A stretch of DNA of 35,207 bases. Origin: Dehalococcoidia bacterium. GTDB lineage: Bacteria > Chloroflexota > Dehalococcoidia > GIF9 > AB-539-J10. This document shows, piece after piece, positions 9,112 through 19,169 of this stretch; position 1 is the stretch's first letter, and each line of letters starts with the position of its first letter. The notes under the pieces were generated by a model, which was not told where the DNA came from, made no database searches, and saw only the letters and a list, made by a program, of their open reading frames with translations. The stretch lies in the NCBI GenBank assembly GCA_022866545.1, contig JALHUO010000192.1, forward strand, positions 1-35,207, read 5' to 3'. The translations under genes and the position numbers were made by a program.

Positions 9112-10164
9112 TCACGCGGGTATCCTGTTTAGCTTATGCTCCGATTTGGCCAGCCTATCCAACTTTTCCCAGCCCAACTTATCACAATACTCGAGGTGGT
9201 TTTTGCAGCCAAAGACCCATTCATCGAGCCATTTCAAAGCTCCGTCCCGACTCTGCCTCTGTAACAAGAGAGATATGAAGTTCATGCCGTCCACTGTGTA
9301 GCATCCAAAACAACCTGTGGGATGGCAATTATAAGGCAGATGGACAACGGCATCTGTACAATAGGCTGGTATTGTCGTGAGCCCCGGGTTTTCATATATT
9401 CTTTCCGTGGGGACAAGTTCCTCGGTAAGCAGAACTACATACTTGGCAGCCCTGGATTTCCAGTAATCAGTCCCCTTAAAACCCCATATCTGACCATTTC
9501 CCCTCCGGTCCGCTCGCTGAACTGATATGAAGGCAACATCTGGTTTGTAAGCCGGGATAAGGATGAGTGGCTTGTTCTCATAAGGGTCAGTTATCTCCTT
9601 GATTTCCTTATTGTATTTGGGGATATCGGAGCCAATTGAGGAACGGCAGGGCATGAAGGGGACATTGAATCCCCCGGCTACGAATCTCAATGCAACCTGA
9701 AAATTCGTCCAGTCTACTATCTTCAACGGAGGCACATCAGATTTAACCTTGTCTTTGGGCGTGGCCAGAACTCCACCTGCTTCAACCGGGCGTGGTAAAC
9801 CTTCCTTAAGGCCGCGCTCCAGAGCGGGCGTGCCAGAAATACCACCTACCTGGCGTGTTATAGCATAGGCCGTGTCTATCCTGTCCAGCATTCCCAGCTC
9901 CACCAGCAAATCTATACCTTCAAAAGTTCCACTCTCATCTATAAGAGATAGGTTCTTCTTGCCCTGACGTGCTATCTCTCTCATGACGGACTCAGGCTGC
10001 CGCCACATAACAAAACCTCCCATGCAGAATGAATCACCATCATGTAGGAATGTTTCCACCGCTTCCTTCTCCGTCATCACCTTGTTCAACCTCTTCTTAT
10101 AGTCTGTGTCCTTCGCCCTCTCTTCATAGTTTATTGTCCTCAACGCTTTTGCTGCCATCTTCAT
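9112..10164 (-). CDS. CoA-transferase alpha subunit (glutaconate CoA-transferase subunit A-like)
   Basis: 350 aa; HDGDSFCMGGF, FMPCRSSIGSDI, RADRRGNGQIWGF; upstream of the beta subunit on the same strand; GGAGG at the start. Confidence 0.8.
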   Translation of the reverse strand: MKMAAKALRTINYEERAKDTDYKKRLNKVMTEKEAVETFLHDGDSFCMGGFVMWRQPESVMREIARQGKKNLSLIDESGTFEGIDLLVELGMLDRIDTAYAITRQVGGISGTPALERGLKEGLPRPVEAGGVLATPKDKVKSDVPPLKIVDWTNFQVALRFVAGGFNVPFMPCRSSIGSDIPKYNKEIKEITDPYENKPLILIPAYKPDVAFISVQRADRRGNGQIWGFKGTDYWKSRAAKYVVLLTEELVPTERIYENPGLTTIPAYCTDAVVHLPYNCHPTGCFGCYTVDGMNFISLLLQRQSRDGALKWLDEWVFGCKNHLEYCDKLGWEKLDRLAKSEHKLNRIPA

Positions 10165-10254
10165 ACTGCCTCCTGTTCTTTAATAACTGCCCAAAAACCC
10201 GATGTCTTTAGATGGTCATAAACCGGGATTCTCCACTTCCAGTCACGGCGTTCA

Positions 10255-10698
10255 TTATCGCAGATGAAGAACATCCTCTAGGATACGCGCAGCGTCATAG
10301 ACAAAGCTAGCACACTTCTTTTGAAAGACCCCGCTCTCTCTCGCTAACTTAAGTTCAGCAGAATCGCTTAAGTCATAGCCGATTAGTTGCCGACACTCAA
10401 TAGAGCCATGAAGTGCTGTGAACTTATCAATGAACTTCTTCACCAACTTGTGAGTTTCTTGTCGAGATTTTTCATCGGCCACATCCGCCTGACCATGCTT
10501 CAATCCAATCACCATTACCGCCCCGGTCACAGCTCCGCAGGTCTTGCCCATGCGCCCTATTCCACCACCAAAACCGCAGGCAATCTTTAGCGCCAATTCC
10601 TTCTCCAACCCAAACTGTTCGCTATAGGTTGAGAATACCGCGGGAGCACAAGAAAACCCTTTTGCAAATTGCTTTTTTGCTTTCTCTGCTTTAGTCAA
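10255..10698 (-). CDS. C_GCAxxG_C_C family redox protein
   Basis: FSCAPAVFSTYSEQFGL, GFGGGIGRMGKTCGAVTGAVMVIGL, conserved later Cys residues. Confidence 0.85.
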   Translation of the reverse strand: MTKAEKAKKQFAKGFSCAPAVFSTYSEQFGLEKELALKIACGFGGGIGRMGKTCGAVTGAVMVIGLKHGQADVADEKSRQETHKLVKKFIDKFTALHGSIECRQLIGYDLSDSAELKLARESGVFQKKCASFVYDAARILEDVLHLR

Positions 10699-10937
10699 TG
10701 CTACCTCCTTTGATCATTTCAATGATATCAATATGCCAACTCTTTCCGTCTATCATATCTTTAGAGACTTCACGGTGTAAAGACCGTTCTTGAATCCGTT
10801 AGACACGGGAAGGTCACACGTCTCGGCTTTTTGTTACCAACCGGGTTGACAGTTTGTTGATATCGTGGCACATTATTAGTCATTCCCGCTGGGGTTAGGG
10901 ATTTCATATCTTTCCACGGTTCGAAGGGAGGTACGAC

Positions 10938-11384
10938 ATGAAGATAAGGGATCTGCTGAAAATAAAGGGCCGCCCCGTAATTACTATTAGGCCGACTGAA
11001 ACCGTTGCCGAAGCTATTCAGAAATTAGCCGAATATGACCGGGGCTCAATCCCGGTTTGTAACGAGAAGGGTGAACTGGTGGGGATTATTACGGAAAGAG
11101 ACATAGTAAGAAAGTGTTTTGTGCCTATGAACACGCTAGCCAACATCAAAATTGAAGACGTGATGACCAAGGGAGTAGCTATAGGCGCTCCTGAGGACGA
11201 TTTGGACTACGCCATCAGTGTTATGAAGCAGAAGAGAATCAGGCACCTTCCTATCATAGACCAGCAGCAGGTGGTGGGCATGATTTCAATGCGAGACTTA
11301 CTTGACGTGCAGTTGAGTGAGACTAAAGCAGAGATCCGTTATGCCGCGCTATTGCCTAGGCCACCCAGACGACCTGTCATCTAG
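10938..11384 (+). CDS. CBS-domain-pair protein
   Basis: Two CBS motifs: GSIPVCNEKGELVGIITERDIVR and IRHLPIIDQQQVVGMISMRDLLD; SD gggaggtacgacATG. Confidence 0.88.
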   Translation: MKIRDLLKIKGRPVITIRPTETVAEAIQKLAEYDRGSIPVCNEKGELVGIITERDIVRKCFVPMNTLANIKIEDVMTKGVAIGAPEDDLDYAISVMKQKRIRHLPIIDQQQVVGMISMRDLLDVQLSETKAEIRYAALLPRPPRRPVI

Positions 11385-11440
11385 GATTGTCTATCCTAAT
11401 CGGCGCCACAGTCCTCACCACAATTCGTCTGCATCGTGAA

Positions 11441-11484
11441 GTTGCAGCAAACCTCAGGGAGTAACAAAACCCTGGACCAGCAAC
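11441..11484 (+). other. Nested inverted repeats upstream of the lipoprotein gene (possible structured RNA)
   Basis: GTTGC(11441-11445)...CAGGG(11455-11459)...CCCTG(11470-11474)...GCAAC(11480-11484). Confidence 0.3.
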
Positions 11485-11621
11485 TCTGCGTAGCAACCGT
11501 TGATTATTTTTGGTTCAGATGCTAGTATTTTCTCGTATCCCTGTTAATGACCGGGGCTCCTCTAAGATAGGTTCGCCTTTACAGCCCAGGCAACAGGCAA
11601 ACATACAAAAGGAGGACAGCT

Positions 11622-12440
11622 ATGAAAACGCTGAAGGGCAAAACCTCGCTGCATCTATTCCTGGTTCTGGTCATCGTAGCTCTGACCGTCACTGGCTGTG
11701 GCGGCGCATCGGGAGCGCCAGCTATTCCGCCGGAAGAGACTCTCGTAATCCCGTTTGAAGATTTCGAGACGAGCGGTCTAATTGCTCTGGAGACGGGCAA
11801 TCAATCCAACTGGAACTATGCGGCGCTGGCTGTAGGCATCTGGAGCACGATTATCAGGGTGGGACTGGCAGTGCCGGTAGCAGCATTTCGAGCGTCTTTC
11901 CAGCAGACTCCGGTTCAGCAACCCGATGGTTCATGGATCTGGTCATATTCAGTGAACATCGGTGGCTCCATATACACGGCTGAGCTGCACGCGCAGTTTG
12001 CCACGGAGGTTATCGCAGAGGGTGTCCGTTGGAGCATGAATATCTCGAAGGAAGGCGAGTATGAGGACTTCCTGTGGTACTACGGCGAATGCGACCTCCC
12101 GGCAACGGAGGGCTTCTGGATCCTCAAGAAGAGCTGGACCAACACAACTGACCTGGTGCGGATAGACTGGTCCCGCAATATCTCCGCAGGTACACACGCC
12201 ATCAGATACACAAACATAGTCCCCGGTGGTCCGGAGAACGGAGGCTATATCGATACCCAGTACACCAAAGGCATTCCGTACGATCATATCTGGGATCTAT
12301 ACAACAAGGGCTTGGACAACCACACGTATATTGAGTGGAGCAGCATCACCGGAGAAGGGCGTGTCCAGGATCTCAATCACTTCGACGATGGCGACTGGCA
12401 TTGCTGGAACGGCACTCGGGTGAACGTTGACTGTCCTTGA
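11622..12440 (+). CDS. Predicted secreted lipoprotein of unknown function
   Basis: 272 aa; signal peptide with lipobox LTVTGC; SD AAAAGGAGG; Trp/Tyr-rich beta-like body. Confidence 0.75.
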   Translation: MKTLKGKTSLHLFLVLVIVALTVTGCGGASGAPAIPPEETLVIPFEDFETSGLIALETGNQSNWNYAALAVGIWSTIIRVGLAVPVAAFRASFQQTPVQQPDGSWIWSYSVNIGGSIYTAELHAQFATEVIAEGVRWSMNISKEGEYEDFLWYYGECDLPATEGFWILKKSWTNTTDLVRIDWSRNISAGTHAIRYTNIVPGGPENGGYIDTQYTKGIPYDHIWDLYNKGLDNHTYIEWSSITGEGRVQDLNHFDDGDWHCWNGTRVNVDCP

Positions 12441-12465
12441 TAGCCTGAGGCATTCCCGCTGAATA

Positions 12466-12494
12466 GTGTCCCTGGAGTTCTATTCCAGGGACAC
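12466..12494 (+). terminator. Hairpin downstream of the lipoprotein gene, possibly a terminator
   Basis: Perfect 11-bp stem GTGTCCCTGGA / TCCAGGGACAC, 7-nt loop; no T-tract follows, so terminator function is uncertain. Confidence 0.45.
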
Positions 12495-12641
12495 TGCGTT
12501 AATTAGGCTTCCTGCAAATAAGGCACCGGGTCTCGACATATCGCTTAGCCCATCCACGCCCCGGTGATGCAGGACATTTTTCTCAGGCAAGAGTATAATT
12601 CGAGGTCGAATTCATTCCTATCTAAGCTGAGAGGAGATACT

Positions 12642-13724
12642 ATGCCTAACGTTTATGAAAGACTTCGCGAAAGACTGGATATGTTCCCGCAGGGGTTCCC
12701 CAAAACTGAAAGCGGCGTGGAACTGAAGATACTCAAGCACCTTTTTTCACCCGATGAGGCTGAGATAATGTTGCACTTGAGACCCTTCCCACCAGAGAAT
12801 GTGGCCACTATCGCAGAGCGAACAGGGAAGGATAAGACTGAACTGGGACAAACCCTCTACGACATGTCGAGAAGGGGGTTAATACTGCGCTACAGAGGAC
12901 CCGATGACGAACTCTATTACTTCTTGATACCCTGGGTAGTCGGAATCTGGGAGTTCCAGTTGAACAATCTGACCCAGGAAAACATCAAACTCTACGAGAA
13001 GTATTTCGAGGAGGGGATGGTGCCCTCACAGCGCATGCGCAAGATAGGGGGACTCCGCGTTATCCCCGTCGAGGAAGAAATAGAAGGTAGCACTGAGATT
13101 CAGCCCTACGAAAGGGTGTCACAGCTTATCGAATCGCACACCAGGTTCGCCGTCGCCGACTGCATTTGCCGGAAAGAAGCTAAGATGCTGGGAAAGGGGT
13201 GTGACAAGTTACTCGAGGCTTGCATGAGCTTCGGGCCATCGGCGGATTTCTACATTGAAAATGGAATCGGTCGCGAAATCTCGAAAGAGGAGGCAAAGAA
13301 GATACTCCTGAAAGCCGAGGAGGATGGTCTGATTCACTGTTCCACAAACAGCGCGGGCAACAAGGTATTCATGTGCAACTGCTGTGGCTGTTGCTGTAAG
13401 TCCTTGGCAAACCTCACGAAATACGGCAATTTGCAGGCTATTGTCACATCAAACTACTATGCCACAAAAGACCAGGAGACCTGTATCGACTGCGGCACCT
13501 GCGTGGAGCGATGCCAGGTAGACGCCATCCGAAGTGAAAATGATTCTACAGTCATCGACACGGACAAGTGTATTGGCTGTGGCCTCTGCGCATCTACGTG
13601 TCCCACAGGGTCAATCACCATGGTTCGCAAATCGCCTCAAGAAGCTCCCCCCATCTTCTCCGGTGCTAAAGCATTGCTACAGGCAATGGGAAAGGAAACG
13701 GGCAAGGCATATCCTTTCCAATAG
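12642..13724 (+). CDS. 4Fe-4S ferredoxin-type protein with Cys-rich CNCCGCCC motif
   Basis: Start MPNVYERLRERL after GAGAGGAG; CNCCGCCCKSL plus CIDCGTCVERCQ and CIGCGLCASTCP. Confidence 0.82.
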   Translation: MPNVYERLRERLDMFPQGFPKTESGVELKILKHLFSPDEAEIMLHLRPFPPENVATIAERTGKDKTELGQTLYDMSRRGLILRYRGPDDELYYFLIPWVVGIWEFQLNNLTQENIKLYEKYFEEGMVPSQRMRKIGGLRVIPVEEEIEGSTEIQPYERVSQLIESHTRFAVADCICRKEAKMLGKGCDKLLEACMSFGPSADFYIENGIGREISKEEAKKILLKAEEDGLIHCSTNSAGNKVFMCNCCGCCCKSLANLTKYGNLQAIVTSNYYATKDQETCIDCGTCVERCQVDAIRSENDSTVIDTDKCIGCGLCASTCPTGSITMVRKSPQEAPPIFSGAKALLQAMGKETGKAYPFQ

Positions 13725-13821
13725 GATTAGAGACCTGCTACGCAAGAACTGGTCAAAGAATCGCTGTTCAGTCCGAGACCAGTGATAGGCATATTATCTA
13801 ACCTATAAGTACTGGAAATAT

Positions 13822-14619
13822 ATGGACATCCCTTTCTCAAGATGGCACCTGGCAATCGAAAAGCGAAGGTCACGCAGATATTTTGATCTGAATCTATCCA
13901 TGGCACCAGAGGCTCTGACAGCTTTGGACAAGGTCTGTAGCCAGTTCGTTCCATTTCCCCACGCTCGGTCACGGCTTGTAACTGAATCGGCAGATAGCGT
14001 TTTCAAAGGCATTATTGGAAGCTACGGTAAAGTCAGAGACGCCCCGGCGTTCATTGCTCTTATTGGAAACATGGATGACCCATTTGTCCAGGAGAAGGTC
14101 GGCTACACAGGTGAGGGAATCATCTTAGAGGCGACAGCCCTGGGGTTAAATACGTGTTGGGTTGCTGGCTTTTTCAGACCAGAGATCGTGGCCTCTCTTA
14201 TAGAAGTGAGCAACAAAGAACGGGTACTCGCCATAACTCCAGTGGGCTATGCGCATCAATTCGAGTCATGGCAGGAGAAGTTGATGACGGGCTTTGGCCG
14301 GTCACATAATCGTCGGGCACTTTCTAAGCTGGTTCGAGGCCTGCCAAGGGAGAAGTGGCCCGACTGGGTAAACCCGTCCCTTGAAGCTGCCAGACTCGCT
14401 CCTTCTGCTGCGAATCGTCAACCATGGGGTCTTGATGTACAAGATGATGGTATCACAGTCTTTGTAGGGACTATGGGGCCAGAGTTCAATGTCTCCAAAC
14501 GTTTGGATTGCGGTATTGCGATGCTGCATCTGGAAGTAGCTGCTCTTAATTCCGGTTGTAAGGGGGAATGGGAATTCTTGCCATCTCCACAGGTCGCCAA
14601 ATTCAAGATTCGTTCCTGA
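13822..14619 (+). CDS. Nitroreductase-family protein
   Basis: AIEKRRSRRYFD N-terminus; ARLAPSAANRQPWGL motif; 265 aa. Confidence 0.75.
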   Translation: MDIPFSRWHLAIEKRRSRRYFDLNLSMAPEALTALDKVCSQFVPFPHARSRLVTESADSVFKGIIGSYGKVRDAPAFIALIGNMDDPFVQEKVGYTGEGIILEATALGLNTCWVAGFFRPEIVASLIEVSNKERVLAITPVGYAHQFESWQEKLMTGFGRSHNRRALSKLVRGLPREKWPDWVNPSLEAARLAPSAANRQPWGLDVQDDGITVFVGTMGPEFNVSKRLDCGIAMLHLEVAALNSGCKGEWEFLPSPQVAKFKIRS

Positions 14620-14695
14620 ATTGCTCCTTTGGGGACGATGCCGGTTGGCAAGATAAGCAATCCGATGAAATGTGTCTGACAGCCAATTTGGCACT

Positions 14696-15238
14696 TCAGC
14701 AATCTTTGGCGTCTCGAGCGGTTTTTCTACCGGACTCTAGTCCGCCGCTTGTCCTTGCCCATTGGCTCAACGCCTGGTCTGCCTTTCCCACAAACGATTC
14801 ATGATCTGCAGGGGTGATCGCGATGCTCATTCCCTTCTTTATAACTATTTCTACATAACTCCTGGTTATCGCAGTGGCAAAATTAACAGTTAAAGCCAGC
14901 CTGCTTGTGATTCTTACTTTCTCTATCTTCTGAAATCCGATTTTGACTGAGAACGGTCCACCTAGCACTATGCGTAAATGATTTTCGTATACCTGATATT
15001 CACGAGGTAACAGAAACCAGAATATCAGTCCAATTATGAAGGCCTCAATTAGCAGGGTTAGACTGACGAAAGTGTCACCCGTGGACCATAAATGAATGCT
15101 CGACCCCACTAATATCACGGGTATTATCAGAACAAGCTTCAAAAGAAGCCCGTATTCAGGCTTGTCTCGATAGAGCAGAACGCTTTGCGAATAGTCCATA
15201 CGAATGGATTGTAACACGCCGACAGGTACTCTCTCCAT
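14696..15238 (-). CDS. Small membrane protein with PH-like domain
   Basis: Two TM segments then FWFLLPREYQVYENHLRIVLGGPFSVKIGFQKIEKV; true start may be MDYSQSV. Confidence 0.6.
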   Translation of the reverse strand: MERVPVGVLQSIRMDYSQSVLLYRDKPEYGLLLKLVLIIPVILVGSSIHLWSTGDTFVSLTLLIEAFIIGLIFWFLLPREYQVYENHLRIVLGGPFSVKIGFQKIEKVRITSRLALTVNFATAITRSYVEIVIKKGMSIAITPADHESFVGKADQALSQWARTSGGLESGRKTARDAKDC

Positions 15239-15344
15239 TCGGACGCATTAGACATTCCCAACCCCATCCTATTGCCCGATAGCGACTATCTCACTATAAT
15301 ATTCAAGTAAAGCTGGACTATGTTGTACACGTTTACTATTCGGA

Positions 15345-16103
15345 GTGCTGGTAATTAACATGCGAAAGCGTATCCCATTTGTTATCTACTTAGCTATTGC
15401 CTTTGTGGCACTTTCCGCCATTGTATATTTCATTCATTACCTCATTTTTCGCGATATTCATCACATATTTATCTATATGGTCGGTGATCTTGCCTTTCTA
15501 CCCCTCCAGGTCCTATTAGTGGTGGTTATCATCGAGCGCCTCCTGGCCCGCCGAGAGAAGCAAGCTAGACTAGAGAAACTCAATATGGTGGTGGGAGCTT
15601 TTTTCAGTGAACTGGGCAACCACCTCCTTCAAGACCTGATCAAACATTTCGATAACCGCCTGGAGATTTCCAGACACATGAATATTACTGAGAACTGGAC
15701 AAAGAAGGATTTCCAGAAGGCTGTCGCCTTCGCGGACCACCTCGAAGTTGAGGTTGACTGCCGGAATATAGACCTCGGCGGGCTCAAGACCTTCCTCGCG
15801 CAGAGGCGAGAGTTCGTGCTGACGCTGCTCGAGAATCCCAACTTGCTGGAGCATGACCGCTTTACGGACCTGCTGTGGGCAGTCACCCACCTGGATGAAG
15901 AGCTTGAGGCAAGACCATCGCTTATCGGTCTTCCTGATAAGGACCTTGAGCACCTTGCCGGTGATATTCGAAGACTATATGATCACCTGACCAGCGAATG
16001 GTTGGATTACGTTCAGCACCTGAAATCGAAGTATCCCTTCCTTTTCTCACTGGTCCTGAGAATGCATCCATTCCAAGAACATCAATCTCCCATCATAACT
16101 TGA
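15345..16103 (+). CDS. Hypothetical membrane-anchored protein
   Basis: 252 aa; two N-terminal TM segments then charged helical cytoplasmic region; not recognised. Confidence 0.65.
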   Translation: MLVINMRKRIPFVIYLAIAFVALSAIVYFIHYLIFRDIHHIFIYMVGDLAFLPLQVLLVVVIIERLLARREKQARLEKLNMVVGAFFSELGNHLLQDLIKHFDNRLEISRHMNITENWTKKDFQKAVAFADHLEVEVDCRNIDLGGLKTFLAQRREFVLTLLENPNLLEHDRFTDLLWAVTHLDEELEARPSLIGLPDKDLEHLAGDIRRLYDHLTSEWLDYVQHLKSKYPFLFSLVLRMHPFQEHQSPIIT

Positions 16104-16125
16104 TAGACCCAGACGGTGTCATCTC

Positions 16126-16220
16126 CAAGAGCGAGGATTCAAGGCAGGCCTGAAATGACTTAGCAACTGCCTGCCTACCCAGGTGGTTCGGGGAAGTTAA
16201 GCGAACGATTTGGCTTTTCG
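16126..16220 (+). repeat. Dispersed intergenic repeat, copy A (partial)
   Basis: ggattcaaggcaggcctgaaatgacttagcaactgcctgcc...ggttcggggaagttaagcgaacgatttggc matches copies B and C. Confidence 0.55.
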
Positions 16221-16281
16221 TTGAATCAACGTTGCTCGATTCCATGCAAGACACAGGGAGATACTCCACAGTACGAAGCGG

Positions 16282-16788
16282 CTATTGCTCGACAGTCTCT
16301 TCTTTTTGTGAGTATTTCGCCAGAAACTGATGCAATGTTGCCTCATCAGCACTGGTCACTCTGGCAATCACGGAAGGGCTGGGAAGCATCCATTCGCTCC
16401 TACTTTCCGCCACGAGAGTGCCATCAGCGGTATGAATTGTAGACTGCTGAACGGCATTTCTGTCATCCCGGCTGATGATTTGAGACTCCACAGTGATTTC
16501 CGTATTTGTTCTCACAGCCTTCAAGTACCGAATCGATATGTTGCGGGTCATTCCGAACCGGTCCAGACGGGCGATGTTTGTCCATTGAGCCACTTCGTCA
16601 AGAAGCAGAGCAAGGATGCCCCCGTGGACTATCCCGTCTATCCCGCATAAGTAGTCAGGTATGGTGCACTTGGTGAAACAACCCCGCTCCGAATACCAGA
16701 AACGGAGATGCAAACCATGTGGATTAGTCGTTGAGCAGCCGAAGCAATGCCCGGGCCAGTAGTTTGGGACTTCGCGTTCGCTCACCAA
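16282..16788 (-). CDS. Hotdog-fold thioesterase (PaaI-like)
   Basis: NYWPGHCFGCSTTNPHGLHLRF, CGIDGIVHGGILALLLDEVAQW. Confidence 0.82.
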   Translation of the reverse strand: MVSEREVPNYWPGHCFGCSTTNPHGLHLRFWYSERGCFTKCTIPDYLCGIDGIVHGGILALLLDEVAQWTNIARLDRFGMTRNISIRYLKAVRTNTEITVESQIISRDDRNAVQQSTIHTADGTLVAESRSEWMLPSPSVIARVTSADEATLHQFLAKYSQKEETVEQ

Positions 16789-16936
16789 TATCTACCTTCC
16801 ATCAAGAATGCTCTGGGCAAGCCAGAGTCTATGACCGCTGGGCAGGAATGTCAACCACTGCGGGATTGCACGTGGCCTGTACGAGCCAGGTTGAAATGCA
16901 TCGGTGAGATATTCCATCCGTGCCGTCACGCCAGGG

Positions 16937-18010
16937 CTATTTCTGAGCTCGACGGCGGAGCCTCCGACAAACTGCTTCGATGCGTGTCAGTGCTCCGTCA
17001 ATATCGGATGATGATACCATGCGGTGAGTAACGGCACGGAATGGACGGCCGTCACGCAAGCCTATCTTCACTCCTGCCTTTTCAAGGCCTTCCATAAACT
17101 CGACAACAGACAACTCGGGGGAGAGATGGAACATCACAATGTTCGTCGGTATATCGTCCTGGGCCAGCGTTATTCCTCTGATGCCTGCCAGTCCCTGCGC
17201 CAGGCGTCTGGCGTTGGCGTGGTCCTCAGCCAGGCGGTCTATCATTGTTTCCAGTGCCACGATGCCAGCGCCTGCAATAACCCCTGCCTGCCGCATGCCA
17301 CCACCCAGCATCTTACGAAACTTACGCGCCCGCTCCACAAAACCCTTACTCCCACACAGCAACGACCCCACCGGCGCACTCAGCCCTTTTGAAAGGCATA
17401 CGGTCACTGAATCGACGCTTTGTGCCAGCGCGCGCGCCGGTACACCCAGAGCAACCCCAGCATTGAAAATGCGAGCACCATCCAGATGTACCTTTAGCCC
17501 GCGCCTGTGGGCCAGATTACACACTTCGTTCGTGTAGTCTGTCGTGAGGACAGCTCCACCGCAGCGATTATGTGTGTTCTCAAGACAGATGAGCGCGGTC
17601 TGTGGGTAGTGGATATCCTTGCTACGGATTGCCCGGCCGATATCGTCCAGATTGAGACGTCCGCAGCTATCAGTCGGCACCGTGTGCATAATCACGCCGC
17701 CAAGGACTGAAGCACCGCCCACTTCGTACCAGAAGATGTGTGCCTCATCTCCCAGAATGATTTCGTCGCCATGGTTAGTATGAGTGAGCACGGCAATAAG
17801 ATTGCTCTGGGTGCCCGAGGTAGTGAAAAGCGCGGCCTCTTTGCCCATCATCCTCGCCGCCATCGCCTCAAGCCCGTTGACTGTAGGGTCTTCGCCGTAG
17901 ACATCATCACCCACTTCCGCCTCAAACATTGCCTTCCGCATCTCAGGCGTGGGATGCGTGACAGTATCGCTGCGCAAGTCGATCACTTTCATCTCCGCCG
18001 CCTTCATCAC
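16937..18010 (-). CDS. ltaE: Low-specificity threonine aldolase
   Basis: IDLRSDTVTHPTPEMRKAM, GDDVYGEDPTV, CLSKGLSAPVGSLL PLP-lysine region; start overlaps the preceding stop (TGATG). Confidence 0.9.
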   Translation of the reverse strand: MMKAAEMKVIDLRSDTVTHPTPEMRKAMFEAEVGDDVYGEDPTVNGLEAMAARMMGKEAALFTTSGTQSNLIAVLTHTNHGDEIILGDEAHIFWYEVGGASVLGGVIMHTVPTDSCGRLNLDDIGRAIRSKDIHYPQTALICLENTHNRCGGAVLTTDYTNEVCNLAHRRGLKVHLDGARIFNAGVALGVPARALAQSVDSVTVCLSKGLSAPVGSLLCGSKGFVERARKFRKMLGGGMRQAGVIAGAGIVALETMIDRLAEDHANARRLAQGLAGIRGITLAQDDIPTNIVMFHLSPELSVVEFMEGLEKAGVKIGLRDGRPFRAVTHRMVSSSDIDGALTRIEAVCRRLRRRAQK

Positions 18011-18966
18011 CCTACCAGGTCAATCGATGGGTAGCCCCCCGCCTGCTGGGCTTTCTCAAACAGGAGCTTCGCCACAGCTATGTCCTCAACTGCAATTCCA
18101 GTCGAATCAAACACGGTAATAGCCCTGCTGTCTGTCCTCCCTTTCTTCTTGCCCACAATCACCTCAACGAGTGTTCCATAGACTTCGCTGGTACTATAGA
18201 GGCCTTTCTCAATGGGGACATTAATTTCCCCGCTGTGGCTTGCCTGTGTCAGGTCATCAACGACGACAATCGCCTCCTTCAATATGGAAGGCTCCAATTC
18301 TTGTTTGCCCGGTGCATCGGCGCCCACCGCATTGATGTGCGTCCCCGGCATTATCCACTCCCTCTTCACAACAGGGCTGCGAGATGGCGTCAGGGTGCAT
18401 ACGATATCAGACGCCGCCGCCTCCTGGACAGAACAGCTTTTGACGGAAAGCTGCGGCAAAGAACGCCCCAACCTACCGACAGCAGCCTTAGAAATATCAA
18501 AGGCATTTATCGAGATGGGGTTAAACAGTTCAGCATGGGCCAGTATTTGGGTGTATGCTTGATATCCGGCACCGATGACTCCCATCGTATGCGGACTCCG
18601 TCGCGCCAGATACTTCGAGGCAATAGCCGCTGCAGCGCCGGTCCTGTAGGCCGTGATCTCAGTTGCGTCCATTATTGCCAGGGGATAACCTGTTTCAGGG
18701 TCGCTGTAAATCAGGACAGCCATAACCGAAGGTAGACCAAGGGATGGATTGCCAGGGTGAACGTTCACCCACTTCATCCCGGCACATCCCGGCAACGCGG
18801 CAGGCATTGCCCTGAAGTCCCCGCGCTCAACGGACAAGTATACCTTGGCCGGCATCTTGCCCTTTCCCTCCCCACACATCCTGAAAGCCTCTTCCACCAC
18901 ACTGATGACGTCCGCCATCGTCATCAGGGTCTTTACAGACTTTCTATCTAGCAAAAGCGTAGGCAT
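18007..18966 (-). CDS. Ornithine cyclodeaminase/mu-crystallin family protein
   Basis: 319 aa; PGCAGMKWVNVHPGNPSLGLPSVMAVLIYSDPETGYPLAIMDATEITAYRTGAAAAIASKYLAR; GVIGAGYQA. Confidence 0.87.
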   Translation of the reverse strand: MPTLLLDRKSVKTLMTMADVISVVEEAFRMCGEGKGKMPAKVYLSVERGDFRAMPAALPGCAGMKWVNVHPGNPSLGLPSVMAVLIYSDPETGYPLAIMDATEITAYRTGAAAAIASKYLARRSPHTMGVIGAGYQAYTQILAHAELFNPISINAFDISKAAVGRLGRSLPQLSVKSCSVQEAAASDIVCTLTPSRSPVVKREWIMPGTHINAVGADAPGKQELEPSILKEAIVVVDDLTQASHSGEINVPIEKGLYSTSEVYGTLVEVIVGKKKGRTDSRAITVFDSTGIAVEDIAVAKLLFEKAQQAGGYPSIDLVG

Positions 18967-19169
18967 AAACTGCTAAACCTCCTGACTGCTATAAAAATTT
19001 CACCTATTGAATCTACTCCAGTTTAACGGCCAGGTCAACACATTGTACTCGCTAATATGACTAGCCACACCTCCTCTTTTCTCCCTCTTCTTGACTGAGC
19101 TCAGGAAATTCCTGTGAGGTGACGCATCCCAGTGCCTGGTGGAATCGAATCTGGCCATAGCAGGCCAGT

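Noticed and set aside
16141-16177. GGCAGGC/GCCTGCC inverted repeat inside repeat copy A as a conserved RNA stem
   Set aside because: Not preserved in copies B and C, so it does not support a conserved structure.
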